Shown here piece by piece: positions 38,369 to 49,067 of a stretch of 64,000 nucleotides of DNA. Source of the DNA: Coffea arabica. Its lineage: Eukaryota > Streptophyta > Magnoliopsida > Gentianales > Rubiaceae. A model generated the notes under the pieces. It made no database searches. It was not told where the DNA came from and saw only the letters and a list, made by a program, of their open reading frames with translations. Numbering within the stretch: position 1 is the first letter of the stretch; every line of letters starts with the position of its first letter. The stretch covers positions 2,110,501 through 2,174,500 of the forward strand of contig NC_092317.1 in assembly GCF_036785885.1 (NCBI RefSeq), written 5' to 3'. Made by a program: the position numbers and the translations under genes.

Positions 38369-39942
38369 ATGAAGAAAACTCTCATGAGTACACCGGAATC
38401 ATTGCCGGACAATACCATTATTGATTTCCGTGCACCGCCACCTTCTCCAGTTGCCTCTGGCCGGCGATCTTCCTTCAACAATGAAGATGCTTTGTCTGAA
38501 TTCTTGGAAAATTCCCTCAAAGTTCCTGACCTCATTCTTCCTGATAGCGTTTTTCCTCAACAGAAATCCGTTCAAAACCCGCCAAAGCTTGATTTTCGGT
38601 ATTTAAACTCGATTGAAAATGATTCGGTCACCAAGTTTGTCGATTCTGTTGCTCGAATTGGATGTTTTGAGGTTGTCAACCATGGAGTTCCTGAGGGGCT
38701 GATCAAATCTGTTTTGGCTGCTGGGGCTGGAATTTTCGGGATATCACAAGAGAAAAGGAAGTTGGTGACGAGATCGCTGGAGAAGCCATATGGGTTCGAA
38801 GAGTTTCATGGGGAAGAGGAGAAAGCTGTTACTGAAGAATTTGTTTGGTCACAAGATGAAAGCTTGAAGATGGATATGGAGGGAATCTGGCCAGGAGGAT
38901 ATTCAAATTTCAGGTAAATTTTGCTGTAAATTATTACTGACAGATATTGCAACAGTTTCTTATTGCATGAAGTTAGTGATCATGCAATTTTATCACGGAA
39001 AATGCTGATCAAACGTGATTTAAACTAACAGTGAAAGGATGCAAAAGCTTGTGTTAGCCATTGAGAACGTGGCCGTCACAGCTTTGGAATTTCTGGAGCA
39101 GAACACATCAACTATAACCAGGGAAAATGTAAAACAGGATCCAGAATTTGGTCCAATCTGTTACCTCCACAAGCATAATGGCCACATTATAAATGGAGAT
39201 CAGTCTGTAAATTCAGTACTGAGATATGATGTTATCAGGATGCTGGTTAGAGGATCTGAATTCCCTCATGCAATATGTTTGCACATTTGCGATGGAGCTG
39301 AAGAATTCCACGTCTATTCCAAGAAAGGTTGGGCCTCTTTTTGCCCAGATCAGGGTACCATAATAATCACCACCGGAGATCAATTACAGGTAATCAAACC
39401 CCCCCCCCCCCCTCTTTTTCTTGTGCAATATTGATTGGAAATGCCGATTGGTTTAAGTCTCAAAATCACTAAAGCTTCGTTCACCTGCTAATTTTGTTCC
39501 CATAGACCATAGTAACTCCGTAACTAGCTCTTTTTAAGTACGCCTGGTAACATTTCCAAGAGGATTCTATAATTAGCTTTCTCCTTTTACCGATTCTTTG
39601 CATGGCCTGCTCTTCTTCAATATGGTTCACGGGGATAAATGATGCCCTTGATAGTTTAATGAAACATTTAAAAGGTAATATGTATTTCTTTGGCAACCCT
39701 TTCTTTCTCTCAATCAGGCAAGCGGCAAGGGACCATACAAGCATGTCATGGGAAGGCCAATATTCAGAGGTGCTGATCAAGAACGCATGTCCATGGTCTT
39801 TCCGTATCCTTCAGTCATCCTCAAATGTGATAAACATCACAAGGAACAAAAAATTTCAATTTGTTGGCAATTTATAGCTACTCTTATACTGACACTTTTC
39901 TTTCATTTTGCTGTCCGCCTTCAAAGCCATACAAGGAAATAG
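38369..39942 (+). CDS. 2-oxoglutarate/Fe(II)-oxygenase-like protein, apparently iron-site-less
   Basis: Model: exons 38369-38913, 39032-39389 and 39718-39942; 375 aa if the last frame is used to its stop. The N-terminal half has the DIOX_N look (FRYLNS..., a GCFEVVNHGVP motif, ISQEKRKL). The C-terminal half keeps the fold landmarks W-SFCPDQGTIIITTGDQLQ and the 2OG-binding R324-x-S326 (ERMSMVFPYP). The iron triad seems lost: the HxD motif is H261-A-I, and the distal His of the usual VLHR is Gly (VMGR, G313). It may be a degenerate, regulatory or non-catalytic member of the GA/ACC-oxidase-type (DOXC) superfamily. The tail after about residue 335 (ILKCDKHHKEQ... then a hydrophobic stretch) looks unlike the family, so the true C-terminus may be spliced differently. 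Confidence 0.75.
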
Positions 39943-40023
39943 TAACTTATCAGCAATGTATATTCATAAGCTTCTAATTTGCTAATTCCATGCCTTTTTT
40001 TGTCACCCACAGTGCATTTCAAA

Positions 40024-40187
40024 CATTCTTTTGAACTACTATTAAGCACTCTCGTTGCAGGTCAAAATATTCTTTTAAACTACTATTAAGCTAGTAGTTC
40101 TCTTGTCAAGGGAAAGCTAAGTTGAGAAGAACCTAAATATTCTTGTAAACTACTATTAAGTTAGTTCTCTTGTCAGGGGAAGCTAAA
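40024..40187. repeat. short direct repeats downstream of the oxygenase-like gene
   Basis: ATTCTTTTGAACTACTATTA, ATTCTTTTAAACTACTATTA and ATTCTTGTAAACTACTATTA recur at about 40025, 40069 and 40138. The last two are followed by similar TAGTTCTCTTGTCA-GGGAAGCTAA blocks. Confidence 0.7.
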
Positions 40188-40938
40188 GCGATATCAACTT
40201 TAACTGCGAACGAGAAGAATCTAACTATGGACATCTCTCTAATTTACAATTTGCCGGTCTAATTGCTCTCTATGTCAACGAGATTGATTGGTGATTGGGT
40301 GTGCCAAAACAATCCCAACATTCTCAAACACCCACCCAAAAGGAAAATATATTTCCCAATGATAAGAAAAATATTGAGCGTGAAAAATCATCAGAACAAG
40401 TCTCGATTAATTTGACATCCCAATATTTAGAAGCATAAGTATTCACACCAGTCTCAATATTAAAAACAAACAACTGCTACTACTGCTACAATCAATTTAG
40501 TGCGCATTGCCTAATTGAATATTGAGCAGAGGAGGCTTTGGACCACGTATTTTACTTGTCCAAGAAATTGCAACGTTTTGGTAAAAAGTTCAAATACAAT
40601 ATTTAGGGCGACTTTATCAGCGGAGTTGGGAATGAGATGGCAAATTGATCGTTTTTCTTCTCTTTCAAAAAGCAACCAGGACTTCAAGTGTTTGTTGGAT
40701 TCTTTCGTTGGACTATAAATCTTGCAGTTTTGAGCATAAAGCTTTTCTTCGCCATTTGATTATACGGATGCCATCGCTTGGGCATGCGGAATAGTCGCTT
40801 GCTAGAGCACTGCGTTCAAGATTTAGAAAAGTTTTATTAATAATATGTCAAACGGAAACTAAGAAAAATATATTTGAAATAAGAGAAAAAAGAAATTAGG
40901 AGGGGATATGGGGGTTCTAATTCTTCATGCTCTAGTTG

Positions 40939-41481
40939 TAGGGGTGTCAACAGGTCGGATTCGGGTTGGAATTGAAAATTTTCGGATCCGAATCCGTTTT
41001 TATGTAGTTGATCCGAACCCAATCCATATACCTGACAAGTCTTGATCTTAGAGTTCCGGCACCGGGTCCAATGGGTCAGAATCGGAAAGGACCAAATTTA
41101 AATATTCCAAAATTAAATCTAAAACCAATCACAAATTCAATTTCCAAACTTAAACAAATCAAATTACAAAGCTAAATCACAAATAATTCATAATAATCAA
41201 TCCAAAACTAACCACAAATCAATCTACAAAATTGTTACTAAATTGTTAATTTGGTAAAAGAATGTATTTAAAAATATTTATATTTTATAATTATTTATAT
41301 TGTTCGGATCCGAATCGAATACGGATCGAAATCCTATATTCTGTATCCGGCTTGCTTTTTTGTTAGAGTAACGGGTCCGAATCCGAATTTAGGTATCGTA
41401 GTTAATATTCAACCCAAACTCGAAAAAATTTATCAGATCCGGGTCGAGTCCGGATCCAAATCTAATCTGTTGACATCCCTA
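40939..41481. mobile_element. hAT-like MITE (TAGGGGTGTCAACAG ends)
   Basis: The left end TAGGGGTGTCAACAGG and the reversed right end TAGGGATGTCAACAGATT form the inverted repeat. The flanks TCTAGTTG (40931-40938) and TCTGGTTC (41482-41489) match at 6 of 8 positions, consistent with a decayed 8-bp hAT duplication. Repeated GGATCCGAATCC blocks lie near both ends. It is 543 bp and non-coding. Confidence 0.7.
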
Positions 41482-41970
41482 TCTGGTTCCGAGTAGAAGG
41501 CCAAATTGTTTTGGTTTCGCCAGAATCAACACAAATTTGCATGGGTATGGTAGGAATGACCACTCCCCGCCCCTCCCTCACTGTCCACTAATTCCCACAC
41601 CCCGCCCCATTCCTTCTATGAGTGTTTTCGTGGATTTAATAAAAATTTGTTATATAATTTTATTATAGTCAAATTTTAGCAAATAATCAAATACTAAAAT
41701 ATCAACATATCACTAAGTTATTATCCATTATAATTTCATGATTGAAATTCATAAAAATAATCAAATGAAAGTTATTTGAATACAATGCAACATGATGGAA
41801 CAAATACAATTAAAGTAGTCAAGTTTTCACTTTAACACAAATACAATCACTAAATCATTATTTTTTTTTAGAAAGAAATATTATTATGTTAATTGTAATT
41901 AGGAATTTAGTATAAATGTGTTAAAACATTTTGTATTAATTTCTATGAGTAGACATATATAATTATTAGT

Positions 41971-42281
41971 ATAATTGATAATATCAATTATATTACATAT
42001 ACTAATATACTTTATATAATACATATAACTAATTATATTATTTTATAAGTTTGTAACTAATTAAATTAAATATTATACATATATTTATATACACAAATAT
42101 ATATAATTATATACAAAAAATTTTCAAAAGTAAGAATAATTGATAATATCAATTATATTACATATACTAATATACTTTATATAATATATATAACCAATTA
42201 TATTATTTAATAAGTTTGTAATTAATTAAATTAAATATTATACATATATTTATATACACAAATATATATAATTATATACAC
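41971..42281. repeat. AT-rich tandem duplication, 165-bp period
   Basis: The segment starting ATAATTGATAATATCAATTA at 41971 recurs at 42136. The shared stretch of about 146 bp ends in CACAAATATATATAATTATA in both copies. The two copies are nearly identical, so the duplication is fairly recent. Confidence 0.85.
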
Positions 42282-42619
42282 ATACACATATATATATTAA
42301 TTATTTTTAACAAGTGACGGGGCGGGAGATGTGGCGGAAGTATACTCCCTTGTCTCCGGCCCCGTTTCTACCACGCAGGATGGAAGCCTTTACTCGTGGG
42401 GTCTATTTGCTACATTTACAAAACTTGGTAGCTACTTTGACAGTTTTACTACGAGTTAAGGGATCCGAACAAAAATACTCCAATAAATCACTAGTACCTT
42501 TCGGTCCTTTCCCTTCGACTCTCCGATTAACGCCGTTTTACTTTGCCTCTCTCGTAACATTTTTTTTTTTTGGGGTCAAATTTCATAGCCCGTTTTCAGA
42601 GAGAAGTTGGTCTGAGTTC

Positions 42620-45600
42620 ATGGACGACAGGCTTAATTCAGTAGAAATGGAAAATGCGTTTGACCCCGAGTTCACACTAGCTGAGGTAATGAGAAGTTCC
42701 AAACACACTCTTTCTTTCAATTATTCCGACGTTTGTAATCCTTAATCCAACGTTTTGTATTCCTTAATCCATCCTAGTGTTGTCGTGGGTAAAGGGTCTC
42801 CTTTATTTCATGATATTTTATCGCTCTATGCACCTGCTCTATGCTTTCCTACCTGCATTGTGTACTACTAGCAGCTTAAAATTAGTGGTTCTTGAATGCT
42901 TTAGGCTCTTAATTAGGATGGTATGATTCTTATGCTGCTGCTAATCTCCGCTAGTTGAGCTTTTTAATGGAGCACTGTATTAATATTAGAGGCATTGAGC
43001 ATTAATTCTGCTGTGTTTGTGCACTTCTCCTCATGTTGAAATACTTATGATCTTTTGGTTGAATTAGTCTTACTATTTTAGAATAAGACTTCAGGAGAGA
43101 AGAAACTTTAGTAGCCTAAAGCAAAATAAGATGCTGAAATGACACGAGATGATAAATGCTGATTAGGGCTCTTTAGTTGTAATAAAGAGAGTCAAATAAG
43201 GTCATGTAGCTCATTTAAGGGGATATTTTGCTCTTTTCATGATCTTATTGTGCACATTAGTGAGGTAGTTAAAACTAAGGGTCAAACAGTTGATCTTTTT
43301 TCCAATTATCAATCAAGTTGTCTGAGAAGAGAGTAGTTCAGAATAGTTTTAAAATGTTTCCCAGTTTTTCTTTTGTTATTAGAGAGAAAATTAAATGGCA
43401 TAGATAATGTTTTTTCTTTCACTTCATTTATTAGATTGTGGAAATGGAAATCTTGTACAAGGAAATGGGAGGGAAATCCCTTAACCAACAGTTCTATCAG
43501 GAACTCGCTACCAAGTTCAGGTATGTTGTTGGGATGTTGAATACATAAACAGATTATTTTGGTGGTTCTGTAATACGAAATTGATGTGTCTCTAGCTAGG
43601 GAGTTAATAAAAATTTTTGTTCCCTACAGCACCTCAGTTCATCGATGTGGCAAATCTTCAATAGGATGCGAACAGGTGCTTCTTTATACATGTCAAAGAT
43701 TTCTTATTTTCGGTTATATTTGTCCTTATCAAAACTTTGCAAGATCTAGGATTACTTATGATGTTGCAGGTGCAAAGCTGGTTTGGTGATCTAGAGAAAG
43801 AATTGGAAGCTAAAGTTTCTTCCTTTCGCCGGAAAGTTGAGAAATCTGTTGGTCCTACCAAGTTAGCAATGAATAAAAGTGAAGTTCAAAAACCTTCATT
43901 TGTTAAGAGTGAAGAAATTGATGCTTCCATGCCTGCAGAAGTCCCAAACTTTGCGGATGAAAATTCTCAAAAGCCCAAAGGTTGTTAGTTGTATCACATG
44001 ATTGTGATGGCAACTGTAACATCTGGTTTTTGTCAATAGATGCTTTGTATTGTTCAGTTGTGCTTTGCACATCATATATGCTTATATGGTGATAATAATG
44101 TGCACACTGGTATAAGATGAACAGATTGGTTGCATTTGTTTGATTAGGGCAATTGCTGATTCTTGTAAGCATGCTGATGTCCATCTCATATGGCAGGTGT
44201 TAGTGTTGCAGAGCTTTCAGAGTTGGTTTTTGAGGCTAGATCCTCAAAGGATCTTGCTTGGTGAGCCTTCCTTATGCCCCTACATTACCTCCGTATGTAC
44301 ATATGTATGTTTTAGAGGTTTGCTTTGTTGGCTATGGAAATTAGTTTGCAAGTGGCCTATTATGTTTCTTTTTTTGTACTTTTCCATGATATGTACTTGA
44401 TAAGTACTTGAGTAGGTGAGGAAACATGCAGCTGAAATAGAAGCAACCAAGTTAAAAGTTCACTTGTCTCGAATATCTTCCAGTTTTTCCTATTTCTTGA
44501 CCAGATTTACATTGATAAGGACAAAAATTCAACCACAAAATTTTAAGGCAAGGTTCAAATAAAGAACATGGGATGCCTTATTCAGTCATCTAGCATTTTT
44601 GACTACTCAAAAATTCCTGAAATTTTAGGGCCACATGCATTTAAAATCTCTCATGGACCTGCTGTTGCTTTCTTGATCTCTTTCAAAATGCAATCTCAAG
44701 TGATTCAGTCACTATAAGCAACTAGCTAAACGTTTGATGTCTGAAGTTATTCTGTCTCTGTTGTAGGTCTAATTACCATATCTCTAGTTTTTTTCTGAGC
44801 CTAAAAAAAAATGTAAAGTCGTATAAATATGAAATGAACTTAGTGCGTGCTTCTTTGTCTGGCTCTGCAGGTATGATGTTGCTTCTTTCCTCAATTACAG
44901 AGTTACAAGTACAGGAGAGCTCGTGAGTTTTTTTTTTTTAAATGTTGAACTTGTACCTTATCCAAAATAAAGTGGCTTGGCTTGCTGACAGTTATATTTC
45001 AATGTGTTGCTCGTTGCATAAAGGGGTTGCAACTGTGGTGCTAATAGACATGGCTAATAAAACTCAAGCCAAATGAGTGCAGAATTAATCGGCGAGCAAG
45101 ATTTTGGTGTCTAGAGCGGTATCCTTTTAGACCAACCCCTAGGCTTACTATTTATATGTTGTCTCTTCATGCTTTCTGGCTTGGTAAAATTTATAATAAT
45201 CAAGCCTCTCTTGTTGCCCACTGCCAACTGAATAACCAATTCTCTGGGGCCAAAATGTACTTCATGGCTCTGCAACTCATGCCTGTAAATGCCAATGGTC
45301 AACTTGTGGCTGCAAACACCTGGGCATGTATGATGAAGTGTAGCCTTAGGAAGACTAGGTCCATCCAGGTTGTGGACTATAATTTTGCTTTCTATGTCTG
45401 TTAGATGTTGACGGAACTCTTTAATTGTTTGATCCTTGTAATATCATCAACTAGAAAAAGTACAGGGGTTTGGGAGTTAGTTTAGCTGTAGATTCTGCAG
45501 AATTGAGGAAAACCATGGTAGAAAATCCCAGAAATAGAGATAAATGGCATCTTGTGATTCTATCCCATACATTGGAAGGAGTTAATTGCTAATCCTTTGA

Positions 45601-46572
45601 TTTTACTTATCATAACGTAATGCATGGAAACTGAGGTACAATCTTTAGGAGTTTGATAAAGCTTACTTCTAGCACGGTTGTATCTTGTATAAAATCATTA
45701 GCATGAGGACACAGGGCCTGATTAGCTATGGATTCTCAAAAATCACCTTCTTTCATAGGCTGTTCAATTGGAGTTGACGTAATCCGAGGACAAGTTTTGA
45801 GCTGAACAAATTTCGTTACCAAGCTCACTTAGATTTGAGTACTGCTGCAATGTACTATTCTTCTTTCTTGGCAGGAAGTTCGTGTACGATATGTTGGTTA
45901 TGATAAAGACCAAGATGAGTGGTTGAATGTGAAACGATCTGTACGTGAACGTTCTATTCCTTTAGAGCCTTCAGAATGTGACAGAGTGAAGGTTGGGGAC
46001 CTGGTCTTGTGCTTCAGGGTACGCTTTTATTTTTCCCTTTTGGTCAAAAATCTATTGTAAAGATCTTCGTTTGTGCTGCAATATGACTGTATTCTTGGAT
46101 TTAGAAAGGCGGTGCCAATTTAATCCTTTCCTCAACATTCTAAGTCAATTATTTAAAATTTTGTTTTATGATAGAAACTCCTCCTTACTCTATTGTATGT
46201 AGTGTACAAAAAGTGACAGCTCACCCTGATGGGTAATAGAGAGATACAAGGTTGAAGCCACCATTTCCTTGCTCTATTTCATTTTTTTTCTTCCCTTATA
46301 TCAGGAAAATGAAGATGATGCTGTATATTGTGATGCACGAGTAGTGGATATCCAAAGAATAGCTCATGATAGTGATTGCTGCTGTTGCATATTTCTCGTT
46401 CGTTATGACCTAGATTTTTTTGAGGTAAGCCTTGGAGAGATTTGAAACATATGCCCACTCTCATCTCATCTTTCTCATTTCAATGGGGTAAAACACATGT
46501 TGACTTGTAATTTTGTTTCATTCCCAGGACCAAGTTCAGCTAAAGAAATTGTGTTGCAGGCCAGCAACATAA
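42620..46572 (+). CDS. SHH1: SAWADEE-homeodomain (SHH) chromatin reader
   Basis: Model of 9 exons, 277 aa, phase closed throughout: 42620-42685, 43435-43520, 43630-43675, 43770-43980, 44197-44260, 44871-44922, 45875-46018, 46305-46424, 46528-46572. The N-terminus (about residues 15-80) is a divergent homeodomain: FTLAEIVEMEILYKEMGG, then VQSWF at 67-71. A charged linker follows. Residues about 140-273 form a SAWADEE domain (YDVASFLNYRV, VRVRYVGYDKDQDEWLNV, VGDLVLCFRE, a CCCC cluster, VRYDLDFFED, LCCRP). In Arabidopsis SHH1 this domain reads H3K9me and unmethylated H3K4 and recruits Pol IV for RNA-directed DNA methylation; the same role here is inference. The length is nearer SHH1 than the longer SHH2. 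The start is the first ATG that leaves a family-like N-terminus (GAGTTCATGG). Confidence 0.85.
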
Positions 46573-47486
46573 CATAATGGATCAAGTAGCCTGAATTATC
46601 TCTTCAACGTCATCTACTTTGTCCTGAAGAAATTTTAGGAAATGCAGTTTATGGTGGGTATTAGAATTAGATTGTAGACAGTTGCTCTGCAAATGGGGGT
46701 AAATAGATGATTGTCTTAAACTGGTGGCGCTCTGAAACAGCCTAAGCTTTGTGCCATAGTTGGGATTTCAGGATATTAACCTGTAGATGTGGTGCTGAAG
46801 TGATTGTATATCTTCTTATCTCGAAATTCTTCTGAGCTTAAGTGGGCTTAATTTCGTGCAAGAAACAGAATGCACATTGATCATTTGACCAAATATAAAT
46901 CCTCTGCAGCTGCAGCTTTTGAAATGGAATATTCATCTCAACAATCAGAATCGTATGTCAATGTATTAGTGATGATGTTAGAGTCGGAATTTGAAAAAGT
47001 AACAATGGTTAAAAAGCATTAAGAAACAAAGGAAAATGCACCTTGAACCAAATCTCCGTTGATGTACAATGACCAACATTAACATCATCCATGATCAGGA
47101 AACGAACCTAGCTCGATAAGTATCGCCAGAGGGTCACCGATACATTTCGTGATGTTTAACAAACTAAACGAGGCGCAGCAAACAACGTCTAACATTTTTT
47201 TTTTTTTTTTTTTTTTGAAAGGGTACAATATGTGCCAGTGAAGAAGTCAATGGAGACAACTTTCTATCTTCAACGCGGGACTGTGATTTTGTTCATTCTA
47301 CAAATACAAACTGAACTCATTATCTTCGATTCTGTTAAAAATCACTAGACCATCACTCGGATCTGGCAACGATTGTCCAAAGTCCGATAATATGAGCTTC
47401 ATTAGATTCATCGGACATGACCCAAGGAACAAGTGAAAAGGTCAATCGGGCACGCAGCCCAGTGCTGAAAAAGAAAAACAGCGCAG
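46573..47486. other. SHH-like 3' region and spacer
   Basis: Probably holds the 3' UTR of the SHH-like gene in its first few hundred bases. Beyond that I see nothing but a poly-T run (47191-47214). Confidence 0.4.
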
Positions 47487-47493
47487 AAAAAAA
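47487..47493 (-). terminator. Pol III terminator of tRNA-Lys
   Basis: Seven A on the plus strand are a T7 run on the minus strand, 18 nt beyond the 3' end of the tRNA. This is a typical RNA polymerase III stop. Confidence 0.75.
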
Positions 47494-47511
47494 GATTGCA
47501 TCGCTACAGAA

Positions 47512-47584
47512 CGCCCACCGTGGGGCTCGAACCCACGACCACAAGGTTAAGAGCCTTGCGCTCTACCGACTGAGCTAGACGGGC
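47512..47584 (-). tRNA. tRNA-Lys (CUU anticodon)
   Basis: The 73-nt minus-strand cloverleaf closes by hand. Acceptor GCCCGTC pairs with GGTGGGC (two G-U pairs). The D arm is GCTC...GAGC, the anticodon stem CAAGG/CCTTG with loop CTCTTAA gives anticodon CTT, and the T arm is GTGGG-TTCGAGC-CCCAC. The discriminator is G. Box A (TAGCTCAGTCGG) and box B (GGTTCGAGCCC) are intact. There is no intron and no encoded CCA. Confidence 0.97.
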
Positions 47585-49067
47585 ATCTGCTCGGGGCAAT
47601 CTGTCTTTTGGTCTATCTTAACTTCTTTGGCTTATTAGATGTATAATCCACGAAAGACAGCGAAAGAAAACCTTTTGAGGCAAAAGCAAAGTCTTGCGAA
47701 ACTAAACACCTTCTTCTTGTTTTCTTTTTTTTTTTTTGGTTACCTGCCACAATATCCAGGACTTTCTTCAAAACCTCCATTCAAAATAAAAAATATATAT
47801 GTATATAAGAGTCAATACCTTTTTTTTATGTCAATGATAAAATTAGTTTTTTCAAAAAAAAACCCTATCAAACGTGATTTTATTGGCTTGAGGGAAATTA
47901 GAACAACAAAGTAGTGTAAAAAGTTTTGCGGAAAATAATTCTTGAATTTTTTGAAAATATTTCCTTGATATATTTCTCTACTGCATAACACAAAAAAGTG
48001 TTACAATATTGTATTGTTTACAAAAATCCTTATAATTAAAAAAAAATGCAATTCAAATGGCCACAAAACGTTTTCTTAACAAAAGCATTACTAATTGAAT
48101 ATCCAATGATTGTCATAAGTCTTAAACATGACTTGACTTTGATGTATAATCCATGAAAGAACTAGACAAGTCAAAAGGTCAAAGCTCCATAATCCCCCAT
48201 TGTTTTTATGTACGAAAGGCAAACCGTGGCCAAAATTAGGCTGATAAACTCTTTAAAAATATCCAAATCAGAGTAAAAAGCCGAAGCCGTTACAAATAAA
48301 ATTTTGGACGTTTATTTAATTCTTGTCCTAATCAAGCATTCACCCTGCTTGATGAGCATCGCATCGACGGCCCAGATTCAAAGTTCCACAAGTAAATCCT
48401 ATACACCCGTTACCACTCGGAACTCTACACCACCCGGCATTAGAAATTCCCGAACACGAGTCCTCCTTCGTAATTTCACTCAGCCCCCTCTCCAGCCTTT
48501 CACATTTTCCTCGCTAGACTTCCCAAAATATCCACTCCCATCTCCGCCGTCCATTCATCTCCACCAACGGCCACCAATCACTCCCCCTTTCAACAATATT
48601 CTTGCACTAAAATGTACGAGTAGCCGAGCTCTATGTATCAAATATCTCCTTTCATCTCTCTCTCTGTAAAGATCCCTAATTTTTGTAGAAAACCCTAATT
48701 TTCTGCACAGTTAGCCTGAATCAGCTAAGCTTTTATTGATATATTTGCCGATCATCATCTCTTGAATTAATATTTAAGAATTCTTTCCACATTTGTATCT
48801 TCTTCTTCATCAGTCGTCAACATTTTGAGCCCTCATTTCTCGTCGCCTTCGATACTAGTATTTTTTTGCCGTATATTTTTGTCAAGTTGATTTTTTTGAG
48901 AAAAAGTGTTGCTGGAGAAGACGATTTAGCCGGTAAGGGGAGTGAGTGGTCGGGAGGAAGGAGAAGAAGAAAAGTATTTGAGTGTGGGAGAGGAGTTAAA
49001 GTGAGAACTAGTGAGGGTTTTATCGGAGCATTTAGGGTTTTTAGGAATGAAAATTGAAGAATGAACC
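47585..49067. other. spacer and promoter/5' leader of the MUT9-like kinase
   Basis: AT-rich up to about 48290, then a C/T-rich stretch (48340-48670) rich in CCTC and CTCTCT, typical of plant core promoters and leaders. A plus-strand frame at 48304-48669 is Pro/Ser-rich only because of this composition. No TATA box could be chosen with confidence. Confidence 0.4.

Larger units (their letters stand above)
39943..42619. other. intergenic with repeats
   Basis: Holds three copies of a short direct repeat, the hAT-like MITE and the AT-rich tandem duplication (listed separately). The stretch 42310-42619 just before the SHH-like gene stays open in frame with its first exon but does not look coding, and it is probably promoter and 5' leader. 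Confidence 0.4.

Noticed and set aside
41548-42372. possible TIR element with CCCCGCCCC near both ends
   Set aside because: Weak inverted ends (TGGTAGGAATG / TGGTAGAAACG) and CG-rich borders are suggestive, but the flanks give no target duplication, so I left it out of the features.
42314-42619. upstream in-frame extension of the SHH-like first exon
   Set aside because: It has no homeodomain-like sequence, contains a poly-T-coded Phe run, and would add a non-family N-terminus.
48304-48669. 121-codon Pro/Ser-rich plus-strand frame before the kinase gene
   Set aside because: The composition reflects a C/T-rich promoter or leader. There is no domain, and the kinase start is well supported downstream.
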